Source: Eutrigla gurnardus
Lineage: Eukaryota; Chordata; Actinopteri; Perciformes; Triglidae
Reading direction: 5' to 3'
Length of the DNA stretch: 64,000 bases
Assembly (NCBI GenBank): GCA_963514095.1
Contig: OY741287.1
Location: 11,552,944 to 11,616,943, forward strand
The notes beneath the pieces are model-generated. The model was given only the letters and a program-made list of their open reading frames with translations. It searched no databases and was not told the DNA's origin. This document shows, piece by piece, positions 9,052 through 20,500 of the stretch (its first letter is position 1; every line of letters begins with the position of its first letter). The position numbers and the translations under genes are program-made.

Positions 9052-10118
9052 CTTGCAAAATAATAACATTGACCACCATTGCTATGCCGATGACACCCAA
9101 ATATATGTAGCGCTATCACCAAATGACTATCGCCCCATAGATCTTCTGTGCCAGTGCATTGAGCAAGTCAAAGACTGGATGTGCCAAAACTTCCTACAAC
9201 TAAATGAGGACAAAACTGAGATAATTGTTTTTGGTGCTAAAAAAGAAAGGTTTAAAGTAATTCAACACCTGCACTCTCTGTCCCTGAAAACCTCAAACAA
9301 AGCCAGAAATCTTGGGGTTATTATGGATTCTGATTTACATTTCGACAGTCACATTAAATCAGTAACAAAATCAGCCTACTATCACCTCAAAAATGTAGCA
9401 AGACTTAGAGGGCTCATGTCAGCTCAAGACTTAGAAAAACTTGTACATGCCTTTATTACTAGTAGGCTAGACTACTGTAATGGTCTCCTTGCAGGTCTTC
9501 CGAAAAAAACTGTCAGGCAGCTACAGCTTGTTCAGAACGCTGCTGCTAGAGTTCTTACAAAGACCAAAAAATGTGAGCACATTACACCAATTCTTAAATC
9601 CTTACATTGGCTCCCTGTATGTCAGAGGATTGATTTCAAAATCCTCCTGCTCACATATACATCACTACATGGTCTAGGACCGAAGTATATCACTGATATG
9701 CTCCCACTACATAAGCCTTCTAGACCACTAAGATCTTCTGAGACCAATCTGTTAGTGATTCCCAGAGTAAACAACAATCATGGGAGAGCATCATTAAGTC
9801 ACTATGCAACAAATAGCTGGAATAAACTTCCTGATGATGTAAAACTTGCCCCAACTCTGACCACTTTTAAAACTAGACTGAAAACCTTTATGTTCACCAT
9901 AGCTTTCTGCTAAATCTTTTAATGTCTGCACTGTTTTTAATTATTGCAAATATGTTTTTATTCTCCTTTTCTTTCTGTAATGCATTTTTAATTTTTTGCC
10001 TTTATTTTCTTTTAATTCTTCTATTTTTTTAACTTTGTTGTATGATGTGAAGTACTTTGAGTCTGCCTTGTGTATGAAATGTGCTATACAAATAAAGTTG
10101 CCTTGCCTTGCCTTGCCT
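9052..10118 (+). mobile_element. L2/Maui-like LINE 3' part, interrupted by ERV1
   Basis: The frame 9053-9913 encodes the C-terminal half of a CR1/L2-superfamily reverse transcriptase, starting just before the catalytic box (HCYADDTQIYV) and continuing with NFLQLNEDKTEIIVFG, SRLDYCNGLLAG and LQLVQNAAARVL. The 3' untranslated part ends in an AATAAA-rich tail and GCCTT pentamers at 10085-10118, typical of L2 tails. The 5' part must lie left of ERV1, outside the window. Confidence 0.85.
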
Positions 10119-10142
10119 AATAAATTAGATATTTTTCAATAG

Positions 10143-10258
10143 GGTTGCAAAATTCCGGGAATTTTCAGAGTTGCAAAATGTCTATGGTAATTAACGGGAA
10201 TTAATGGGAATAAATGGGAATAAACCTGGAATTTACAAAATTGAAGGTTGGCCCTTAA
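10143..10258 (+). repeat. Dispersed GGGAATAAA-rich repeat fragment
   Basis: This AT-rich fragment with repeated GGGAATAA words ends in CCTGGAATTTACAAAATTG. The same stretch occurs inverted at 49510-49590 and 56040-56120 inside the duplicated segment. It is probably a fragment of a non-autonomous DNA transposon. Confidence 0.55.
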
Positions 10259-10271
10259 CAGGTCAGGGATT

Positions 10272-10487
10272 TTAAAGGTCCCATATTATACTGTTTTTCA
10301 TCAATTCCACACAGCCGTCGGAGGTCCAACAACACTGGAGGAGCCCTGTTGTACCAGTGGGGGGGCTGCAGAGACCATGCAGGAGTCACTTGTTTTCCTC
10401 ATCCTGGGAGTTGACAGGCTCAGGGAGGACCAGTTTATAGGTGTAGAGACCAGAGAAAACCTGTTTTTCATAATATGGGACCTTTAA
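10272..10487. mobile_element. 216-bp MITE flanked by TTAA
   Basis: Both ends carry the perfect inverted sequence TTAAAGGTCCCATATTAT, and the TTAA at each outer edge could be the target duplication. There is no coding capacity. The TTAA target resembles piggyBac-type elements, but the family is not certain. Confidence 0.75.
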
Positions 10488-11590
10488 CAAACGGATTTAT
10501 ATTTCATATCAAACATTTAGATTTAATATATTTTTACAAGAAAAGTAAATATGACAAAGTTCACAAATATTGCTGTAAATGTGGCAAAAAGTGACTTTAA
10601 AATATTCACACCACTTTTTTAAACGTTAAGAGCTAAATGTGGCAAAATGTAGTCGTTCATTTGACATGTGAAAGTGTGTCATGTGAAAAAACAGAGCGAT
10701 ACATCAAATTATGTACTATATATGTATTTATTTTCTTTTGCACAAGGATTCCAGAGGAGCAGTCGTTGGATGTCAGGCTCCTCCAACAAAGCTCATTAAA
10801 TGTGTCCAAAACAAAATCACAGCAGTTCAAAATGACAACGTACGACATGAAATAATCTAGGAATCAAATATAGGCATAAAATGTAACATAGAAACATGAA
10901 CTGAGAGATTTGTGGTCGATTGTAATTCCAAAACAAATATACAAAGTCAAGATTTCAGTGTTCTACTTCAACTGCATCGACCTGCTGCATATGTTTCTTA
11001 TGTTTATTCAGATTGTTTGCTTAGTTATGACCATATTTCTCATCAAAATCTGTTCAGTACAAAAATGAGCAAACTCCGAGACAGATGCTTCATCATTATT
11101 CTATATACAGACTTTTATTTTGAAATTTGCTTGGATTTACTGATCATCCCATGGCCTCATATTTGTTAGTTTTTGGGTATTTTTGTTTCATTTTGCTTTT
11201 TGCTTTCTCTTCTCATCATATAAAACATCGTCATGAATAAAAAGTCACGATAAACAACAACATTCCTTAAACTAAGTCAAATGAGCTCAAAACTTGTAAA
11301 AAATAGCAAAATCAAATACAACTGTTGATGATATGAGCAAAATGATTAATAAGAGTAAAATCCTGAAATACAAAATCATATACTTTTTTATAAAGAACAA
11401 CATTAAGTCAACACTTATGTATAAAAAGAAGCAGAATTCTTATGAAATATAAACATTGGTTCATCACAAATTAAGCTGTTCATTGTGATTCTCTTCAGCT
11501 AAATGTGTCCTGCTGCCCAAATCAACATCAGAACAACAATGAGCCATGTGAACCACAAGGGGGCGCTGACGTGAAGTCATGACATATGTG
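10488..11590. other. AT-rich non-coding stretch
   Basis: I see no gene, RNA or clear terminal repeats here. The composition is AT-rich with many stops in all frames. Confidence 0.6.
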
Positions 11591-11594
11591 ACTT

Positions 11595-12160
11595 AACAGA
11601 TGATGTCGGTGTGAAAACGGTCTCTGAGACCTCCAACAGGACTCTGCAGTCCTGGTGCTGGGAGATTTCAACCACGTCTCCATGAAGAAAGCTCTTCCCA
11701 GATACAACTGATCAGTGAGTCTGATCACAACACTGTATTCCTCCTTCCTAATTACCTTCAGAGACTCCAAACATCTAAACCAAGGACAAAGATGGTGTTT
11801 ATAAACCTGATCAACATGATGATATCCACATTTTCACTGACACTGCAATGTCCTCTATCAATGTGTGTGAGTCTGTGTGTATCCCACCAAACCTGTTACC
11901 ATAGCAACAACAAGCCTCGCTTCAACAAGGAAGTAAGGCGCCTATGCAGTGAGACAAATGCTGCATTTCAATGTGGCGACAAAGACCAATACAAACTCCT
12001 TAAATAGCAACTTCAAAAGGCAGCTCAAACAGCTGAAGCCACTTCTAGAGTCACACCTGAAAACAAGCTCCAAGTCCATGACTTTAAGGGGGTTTGGCAG
12101 GGCCTGCACACAATCACTAACTACAAGACCAAGCATCATGTGAGCCCCCCTTCCTGAGAG
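11595..12160 (+). mobile_element. Rex1-like LINE fragment, endonuclease to linker region
   Basis: Plus-strand translation gives the broken endonuclease end (VLVLGDFNHVSM, then SDHNTVFLLPNYLQRL). A linker with NNKPRFNKEVRRL and VWQGLHTITNYK follows, typical of CR1/Rex1-clade elements. Stops and frameshifts show it is dead. The matching 3' part of the same LINE type is at 13075-13735. Confidence 0.7.
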
Positions 12161-12174
12161 GCTGAAGGATTTCT

Positions 12175-13070
12175 AATAATAATAATAACAAATTCAATTC
12201 ATATCACGCTTTTCTGAACCCAAAGATGCTTTACAGACAAGAGATAAACAGACCATCAGACAAAACAATGAAAGAAAGAAGATGGGTTTGGAGGCGGGAC
12301 TGGAATATGGTGAGGGACTCAGAATCACCGATGGTTTGGGGAAGGGAGTCCCAGAGCCTGGGAGCTGCCCTGGAGAAGGCTCTGGCCCCGAAGCTGCGGA
12401 GGTTGGATTTGTGGATGGAGAGGAGACCGGCTGATGTGGATCTGAGGGCCCACGAGGGTTGGTAGGGGGGATGAGGTCAGGGAGATGAGGGGGGGCCAGA
12501 TGGTTGAGTGCCTTCTAGGTGAGGACCAGGATTTTGGAGGGGACGCGGTGGGAGATGGGAAGCCAGTGGAGGTTCTTTAGGACTGGGCTGATGAGACGTG
12601 CGGCTGCGTTCTGGACCAGTTGGAGTCGGTTTGTGGAGCTGGAGTTGATGCCGTGGAGGAATGAGTTACAGTCATCCAGACGGGAGGAAATGAAGGCATG
12701 AATGAGGATGGAGATGATGAAGAGGAGGGGGCCGAGTACAGATCCCTGGGGAACACCCTGTGTGACTGTGGCTGAGGAAGAGGTGTGGTTTTGGAGGGAA
12801 ATAAAGTGGTATCTGTTGGAGCCAGCTGAGTGCGGTACCTTCCATACCGAGGTCTTGGAGCCTGGAGAGCAGAATGTTATGGCTCGCGATATCGAAGGCT
12901 GCGCTCAGATCGAGGAGGGTGAGGATATTGAGGGAACCTGTGTCAGCAGAGGTGGAGGTCATTGAGGACTTTGACGAGGGTTGTTTCAGTGCTGTGGAGG
13001 GGGCGAACACCAGACTGGAGGGGCTCAAACAGGTTATTAATATGGAGATGGGATTGTAATTGTGTCATTT
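12175..13070 (-). mobile_element. L2-like LINE fragment inserted in the Rex1-like LINE
   Basis: On the minus strand 13028-12672 encodes ILTLLDLSAAFDIASHNILL, the RT palm region of L2 elements, followed by decayed sequence. Its 3' end at 12175-12240 has the characteristic TAATAATAATAA tail. It interrupts the plus-strand Rex1-like LINE. Confidence 0.75.
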
Positions 13071-13074
13071 CTAC

Positions 13075-13735
13075 TGTAGATTGGAGTCCAGTGAAGCTCA
13101 GACCAGCTCTCTCAGTCTCCCCACCCTAGGTTGGCTGGTCCACCCCTTTTCAATCTCAGAGCATGATGTCAGAAGGCTGCTCCACCGTCAAAACAACAGG
13201 AAAGCGGCAGGGTGCTTACCAGGGTGAAGTAGAACAGCTGGTGAGGTGGTGCCAAGACAACAACCTCATCCTCAATACATCTACAAGCAAAGAGCTGATG
13301 GTTGACCTCAGAAAGAAGGCAGCCCAACACCTCCCCCTCTCCATCTATGGCCAGCTTGTTGAGAGGGTCTCCTCCTTCTGCTTTTTTAGGTCCCACCATA
13401 CACCAGTCCCTCTCATGGGACCTGAACATCAGTGTCATTGTCAGCAAAGCCCAGCAGAGACTCCACTTCCTCCGTCAGCTGAGGACATTTGGGGTTAGCA
13501 ACAGAGAGAAAAGTAGTGCACAGAGCCTCCAATGTCATTGGCTGCAGTCTGCCTACCATCGCCTCACACTATGACACCAGAATCATCAGGAAGGCTAGAA
13601 ACATCCCCACTGACCCCTCCCACCCAGCACATCACCTGTTCACTCTTTTACCATCAGGGAAGAGGTACAGAAGCATCACCAGCAGATCCTCACGCTTCAG
13701 AGATAGCACCTAGCTCCAAACCCCCCACTTCAACA
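13075..13735 (+). mobile_element. Rex1-like LINE 3' RT fragment
   Basis: Translation gives LVRWCQDNNLILNTSTSKEL, KAQQRLHFLRQLRTFG, ASNVIGCSLPTI and HHLFTLLPSGKRYRSI across several frameshifts. This is the usual C-terminal block of Rex1-type LINE reverse transcriptases. It is decayed and ends just downstream of the SRCR gene stop codon. Confidence 0.75.
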
Positions 13736-13877
13736 TGGACATCTTTTCATGTCCAGAGTAATAACAATATAGTAGAAATGTGATGAGTCATATTTCCAGA
13801 GGAACATGCGTATGAACATGAGCTGGTGTCGGTGTGTTAGAAACCCATGTGGATGTGAGAGGAGCTCCTTGGAGGTG

Positions 13878-13997
13878 CTACTCTGCTCCCCGAGCTCCTT
13901 CCTGTTCAGTCGGCCCTCCTTCAGCTGCACCAACGCCCAGGTTGTAGTAATCCGGCTCCACGTCCTCCCGTCTGCCCGGCTTCTGCCCCCTGCTGGC
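13878..13997 (-). CDS. SRCR receptor cytoplasmic tail exon with stop
   Basis: It starts after a TCTCTCCAG acceptor in phase 0 and ends at TAG 13880-13878. The tail has a basic stretch (RGQKPGRRED) followed by EPDYYNLGV, whose YYNL fits the YxxL sorting or half-ITAM pattern. The rest is Gly/Glu rich. No polyadenylation signal was identified before the LINE at 13735. Confidence 0.7.
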   Translation of the reverse strand, partial: ASRGQKPGRREDVEPDYYNLGVGAAEGGPTEQEGARGAE

Positions 13998-16900
13998 CTG
14001 GAGAGACGTGACAGCACACAGACATGTGACTTCCTGCATGGCTCCTCTCTCCAGGTCAATGAACACAGACTGAGTCAGTGCTCTCAACAACAGACATGTG
14101 TCAGTACCTTAAAGTAGAAGTAAAGGCCAACGTTCACCAACAGCAGAAGCAGCGGCACGGTGACCAATCTGATGATGACAGGTCTCAGATCTGATGATCA
14201 AACACATGGACAGTCATCACATGACTCATCATGACTCCAACAGCTGCCATTCAACACAAACTAGGGACCTGGCATTCTGTCCTCCAGTCCATTGTTTGCT
14301 GTCACCATTTACAGACCTGGTTTCACTTTGTTCACTAGATCAGGGCTGGATTCCAGAAAGCAGGTTTAGTTAAACTCTGAGTTTGTTAAGCCTGAGAAGA
14401 GGGACACTCTGGGTCCTCTGTTCCACAAAGACAGTGAACCTAAACTTCCACCTAATAGATATGGAAGCACATTGATTGGAGCAGCCTGACGTCGGGACAC
14501 GATGTTCAGAATCAGAATCAGAAAGGAGTTTATTGCCGAGCATGGGCAGACTGGCAATCTGGCATCAGATTAAAACCATATGTCTTAGGCTGCCTGTTTG
14601 CACAATATTCTTCTGCTTCATTTTCAGCTGCAGCCACATTCTTTTTGTGTCTGTGGGATTAAACCTAAATCTAAAAGAATATTATTACATTTCACTTCTT
14701 CCAGTCATGCTAATCAGGAATTGAACAGTCAGCTTACCTACGACAGTGACAGAGAGCAGAAGGCTCTCATAGGAGAGGTTATGAGAAAGAACATGGATGT
14801 GATAAACACAGCTGTAGCGTCCCTGGTGGGCGGGCTCTGCAGCAGGAAACAGGAAATGGGCAGTGTGATTGACAGCTGGCTGGGTGTAGTTGTGTGCTGA
14901 GTTGGAGGAGGTGAAGGTGAGCTGGAAGGAGCCTCCTGGGTACTGTGGCTGGACGGAGCAGAAGACGATGAAGGTGGAGCGCCTGAACGCCTGAAACCCC
15001 TGCTGCTGGGCCTCGGAGACCCCGTCCATGGAGGAGGACACGGAGATGTTTGGCTGCAGCAGCAGGTCTGTAAAGACAGAGAGATGATGAACGATCACAT
15101 GAGGCTCGTTGGAGATGAACTGCTCCTCGCCTGGAAAGTAGACGAGATCAGGCGGCAGCAGCAGGAGGCGGAGCCTAAAAGCTGCCGTCCAGTCCAACAC
15201 TTTCCAGCAGCCTTCATAGACGTCGCAGGAAGTCATAGAAACAGTTACATCCTGTTAGATGCTACCTGTAGTTTGTGAAAACGTTCAGATTGATATATTT
15301 TTTAAGAATTCATTTGGATTTATTCATATTTGTTCATAAATATCTGGAAATGTGTGTATGTTGCATTTTATTCTCTCCTTTCCTCTCTTGATGTCTGCCT
15401 CATAAAGCATGATGTAACTACTTGTTTTGATAAGTGCTATAAATAACCTTTATTATTGTTGTTATAATTATGGTTATTATTATTATCAAACACAAAAGAT
15501 ATGTTTGAAAACTTTTATTACACAACATGAGACTTAAAGCCCACAATCTAGCGTTAAATATTAGAATGAGATCAAGATACGCTGTGGAAACAGGAAGTGA
15601 TGTCACAAGTCTGCCAGGTGAAGCTCAGCAGTCTATGGAGGGTCTGAAGCTTCCAGAAACCAGCCCACTTCTCTACATTCTAGGACGTCATTGTCCTGGA
15701 GAACTTTACAGTTCAGTCCAGTGGAAACCACTGACTGTCACTGGGACAGAGGAAGGAACATACTGGGAACACTGCTGTCATAGATGATGTCATAGATGAT
15801 GTCATAGATGATGTCACTGAGGGGCTTACCTGAACAGGTGAGATTCAGGATGAAGGAAGAGGAGAATGATGCTGCACACTCCCTCAGAGTGGATCCAGAA
15901 TGAACACAGTCAGACCTGATCCTCCACACAGGTCTGTCTGAGGACTCCTCTCTCTCTCCTACAGAAACAGCAGAGCCACAGTCCAGCTCTCTACAGGCAA
16001 CAGCTGCTTCCTTCAGGGTCCAGTCATAGCCAACCACTGGTCTCCAGTCTCCCTGTCTCACCTCCAGTGTTCCAGCACAGCGACTGGCTCCTCCCACCAA
16101 CCTGACATCAGGCTCTGAACAGAAAGAAGAGAGTCGTCAGTCAAAGAGCAAAGTGAGTTTGATGAGAACAGAAATGAACCAGATCAAAGCTGCAGCTCCT
16201 CTTCTACCTGAGCAGGTGAGTCCAACAGCTTTGCCAGGTGAGCAGGTGTTTCTATCTGAGCCTGAGCTTCTACAGTCCAGGAGAGCAGACTCATGGCCTC
16301 CACACTGGAACTCTTTGGTCCACGTTGGAGCCCCCACGTCTCCATAGAGCGCCCCCTGGAGGACTGAAGGAGCCCCACAGCCAAGCTCCCTACAGACCAC
16401 CTCTGCATCCTGCTGGTCAAAGTCAGCTTCACACACTGAGGACCACCACTGGTTGGACTGGTTGGACTTCACCTCCAGTCTGCCTGAGCACAGACTAGTC
16501 CCATTCAGCAGCCTGACAGAGTCTGGAGAGATGATAGAAGATCAAATAGAGAGAGAGAAAAGACACCAGACACCAGAGAAAAAGATGTCATGAAACTATT
16601 CAGTGATTCAAACTGGACTCAAAACAATTCCACCATCAGTTCATCATGATGTCACAGGTCTGACAGGTCTCTCTCCTGGCATTTAAGATGTGTCAGTCAG
16701 TTAGTCTTGGTTCTATTTTCTGTATTTATTTGATTTGGTTTGTTTGTTTTAGTTATTTGATTTGTTCATTTGTTTGTTTTACCTCAAACCCACACAAAGG
16801 ATGATAGAAATTAATACAAACACCCTGCACATTAAATGACACACAAGGAAAAAAAAAACACACACACTCATATCAGTTTCAATGCAAAATCGTATATTAT

Positions 16901-17465
16901 AACCACAAATGCAAAAACTCCCCAATTCTCCCCCCAAAGTCCAAACTCAGAAATTTCACACCAAAGGAAAAAAAAATCCACCTCAAAATTCCACTCAGGG
17001 TTTTTGTCCAATAGTCCGTCTTTGTCAAAAAACAAAGAACAAAAAGAGGGAAAAAGAAAAAAAAAAAAAGATTCCTCAAAACAACCAGCACATTTGTTCC
17101 AAAAGCCTTCAAAATAAAAGAAAAGTTGTACTCACTCACACTCTCATTCACTGTCCTGTCAGTCCGTCAGTCTGACGTCAGTCCAGTCCAGTCGACTCAC
17201 TTGTCTTCCGGGTTTGGCTGCTGGATGTCTGGCGTGAGATGATGACCGGCTTCTCGTAACAGATGAGCAGTGCAATGGTGAAATGAATGGACCGGCGGGA
17301 GAACGAAAACGGATTGAGATGGTGTGTGAACCGGAGCGGCTGCATGCGGGTGATCAGACGTGAAAACGGGATTATACTGCCGTACTTTCTCGGACGCTGT
17401 GGGCGTATTTAAAAAAAATGCCGGGCGAGCGGAGTGAATGGGTGAGTGCAATAACAGTCTTCCAG

Positions 17466-17543
<78 letters not shown>

Positions 17544-20500
17544 TGCGACAGATCCATTCACAGATCCAGGTTGTCACAGTTTGAATTTGAATGATTCTGA
17601 TTCCGATTCCTTGTTTCGATTCCGGTTCTTTTAAGAGGCAGGGTCAAAAAAGTTTAGAATATTATAAATGAGCTAGCTAACCAACGGTCTTTCTGAATGA
17701 AATAGTCTGACATTCTCCATCAACTTTAATTCTATGAACTTTTTACTTTTTATGAACTTTATTATGAATTTCTGTTTTCACCTACAATATAAATATCAAA
17801 TCTATGAACTTGAAATATTATAAATTATTTATACATTTTCACAGGGGTACACTTTCCTCATGAGAGCTTTATTTTTGAAAACCTCATGAAAACACATTTA
17901 CACATGAGTGTATGATGCTGCAGGTAAACATGTTACCGTGCTCCCACTGATGGGCTAACCTGGTGCAGAACAGCAAATAAACAATAAGAAACAACTTGTA
18001 AAACCTTCCTTTTGTTGCACCGACATCTTCCCCTTTGCCGCTAAGGTGAACGGAGTAGGCTCAGCACATCACGGAGTCGTGGAGTCACCAGCCTGGCTAA
18101 CGTTAGCAATCTCAGGTCGTAAATTGTCTATGAAAAAATATGTGCCCAACCCTAATCAAGATGCATCGGGAATCGGTTTATAATCTAATCGTGAGGTGCC
18201 AAGAGATTCCCACCCCTAATATGGAGGGTCTGAAGCTTCCAGAAACCAGCCCACTTCTCTACATTCTAGGACGTCATTGTCCTGGATAACTTTACAGTTC
18301 AGTCCAGTGGAAACCACTGACTGTCACTGGGACAGAGGAAGGAACATACTGGGAACACTGCTGTCATAGATGATGTCATAGATGATGTCACTGAGGGGCT
18401 TACCTGAGCAGGTGAGATTCAGGATGGAGGAAGAGGAGAATGTTGATCTTGCACACTCCCTCAGAGTGGATCCAGAATGAACACAGTCAGACCTGATCCC
18501 CCACACAGGTCTGTCTGAGGACTCCTCTCTCCGTCCTACAGAAACAGCAGAGCCACAGTCCAGCTCTCTACAGACAACAGCTGCTTCCTTCAGGTTCCAG
18601 CCATAGCCATCCACTGGTCTCCAGTCTCCCTGTCTCACCTCCAGTGTTCCAGCACAGCGACTGGCTCCTCCCACCAACCTGACATCATCAGGCTCTGAAC
18701 AGAAAGAAGAGAGTCGTCAGTCAAAGAGCAAAGTGAGTTTGATGAGAACAGAAATGAACCAGATCAAAGCTGCAGCTCCTCTTCTACCTGAGCAGGTGAG
18801 TCCAACAGCTTTGCCAGGTGAGCAGGTGTTTCTATCTGAGCCTGAGCTTCTACAGTCCAGGAGAGCAGACTCATGGCCTCCACACTGGAACTCTTTGGTC
18901 CACGTTGGAGCCCCCACGTCTCCATAGAGCGCCCCCTGGAGGACTGAAGGATCCCCACAGCCAAGCTCCTTACAGACCACCTCTGCATCCTGCTGGTCAA
19001 AGTCAGCTTCACACACTGAGGACCACCACTGGTTGGACTGGTTGGACTTCACCTCCAGTCTGCCTGAGCACAGACTAGTCCCATTCAGCAGCCTGACAGA
19101 GTCTGGAGAGATGATAGAAGATCAAATAGAGAGAGAGAAAAGACACCAGACACCAGAGAAAAAGATGTCATGAAACTATTCAGTGATTCAAACTGGACTC
19201 AAAACAATTCCACCATCAGTTCATCATTTACTGTTTTTCTCAATTGCTTTGCCACAATTCTCAAAAGATAATGAATATTTTCTAAACAACATGTGTAAAC
19301 CTCCAAACCACTGGCCACTGCTTCACAACAGATCATCATTTCTCATTCCTTTAGAGAAACTGCAAATATTTTAGCACATATATGCAAATGAGTACAATTA
19401 TCTACAATTTGCACAATTAATGATTGAACATATCTTGCTGATCAAAACAGATTATGTTGCTTCTCAGTTGAATAGTTGTTCTCTTCAAAACATGTATGAA
19501 TTCTTTCATGGTTTACAGTCGTTTTACATGAATACAAATACAGGAACAGTTTCCATGGAAACGTGAGTGCAGTGTGTAATACTGTAAAAGAAACTTGTAC
19601 TGATGAAATCAGCATGTGGATAGTATTCAGTTTAGTGTTCAGTTCACTGGACAAACAGAACATTCTAGTAGAGGAAACATTCAGGGTCAACTAAAGAAAT
19701 AGGACAAACCTGAAATGTGGATATAAGGAACATTTCCAGGCTCCACTGCCGTCCTGAAAAACATCTCAACATTCTGACCACCATTGTTTCCATGAGGTCA
19801 AAGGAACTTTTCATTTGGAGGGCAGAGACTTTTTATATGAGACACTAACTTTGTTTTGAAGCACGACTTCAATGTTTTGAGTGAGTTCTGACCTTTTGCA
19901 GGTGAGTTATGGTGTTGTGTTGGAACATGGAAGCTATTTAGACAAATCAGGTTCTGAGAATATTAACAAAGTTTCAAGAGATGAGCCAAAGAAATTGAAA
20001 TAAACTGTAACACCAGAACATGTTTAGAACACCACAGCCTGCAGCAGTGACACAAAGCAACATTACTGATGATGTCATAGATGATGTCACTGAGGGGCTT
20101 ACCTGAGCAGGTGAGATTCAGGATGGAGGAAGAGGAGGATGATGTTGCACACTCCCTCAGAGTGGATCCAGAATGAACACAGTCAGACCTGATCCACCAC
20201 ACAGGTCTGCCTGAGGACTCCTCTCTCCTTACAGAAACAGCAGAGCCACAGTCCAGCTCTCTACAGACAACAGCTGCTTCCTTCAGGGTCCAGACATAGT
20301 CATCCACTGGTCTCCAGTCTCCCTGTCTCACCTCCAGTGTTCCAGCACAGCGACTGGCTCCTCCCACCAACCTGACAGGCTCTGAACAGAAAGAAGAGAG
20401 TCGTCAGTCAAAGAGCAAAGTGAGTTTGATGAGAACAGAAATGAACCAGATCAAAGCTGCAGCTCCTCTTCTACCTGAGCAGGTGAGTCCAACAGCTTTG

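Noticed and set aside
14260..14560. Possible extra exon between Ig and transmembrane exons
   Set aside because: No phase-compatible open segment with splice sites; the Ig and transmembrane exons already join in frame.
18340..18694. Type A SRCR frames read beyond the exons (RRGAAALIWFISVLI...)
   Set aside because: The hydrophobic end is translated intron; the phase 1 donor after LTCSG fits all copies.
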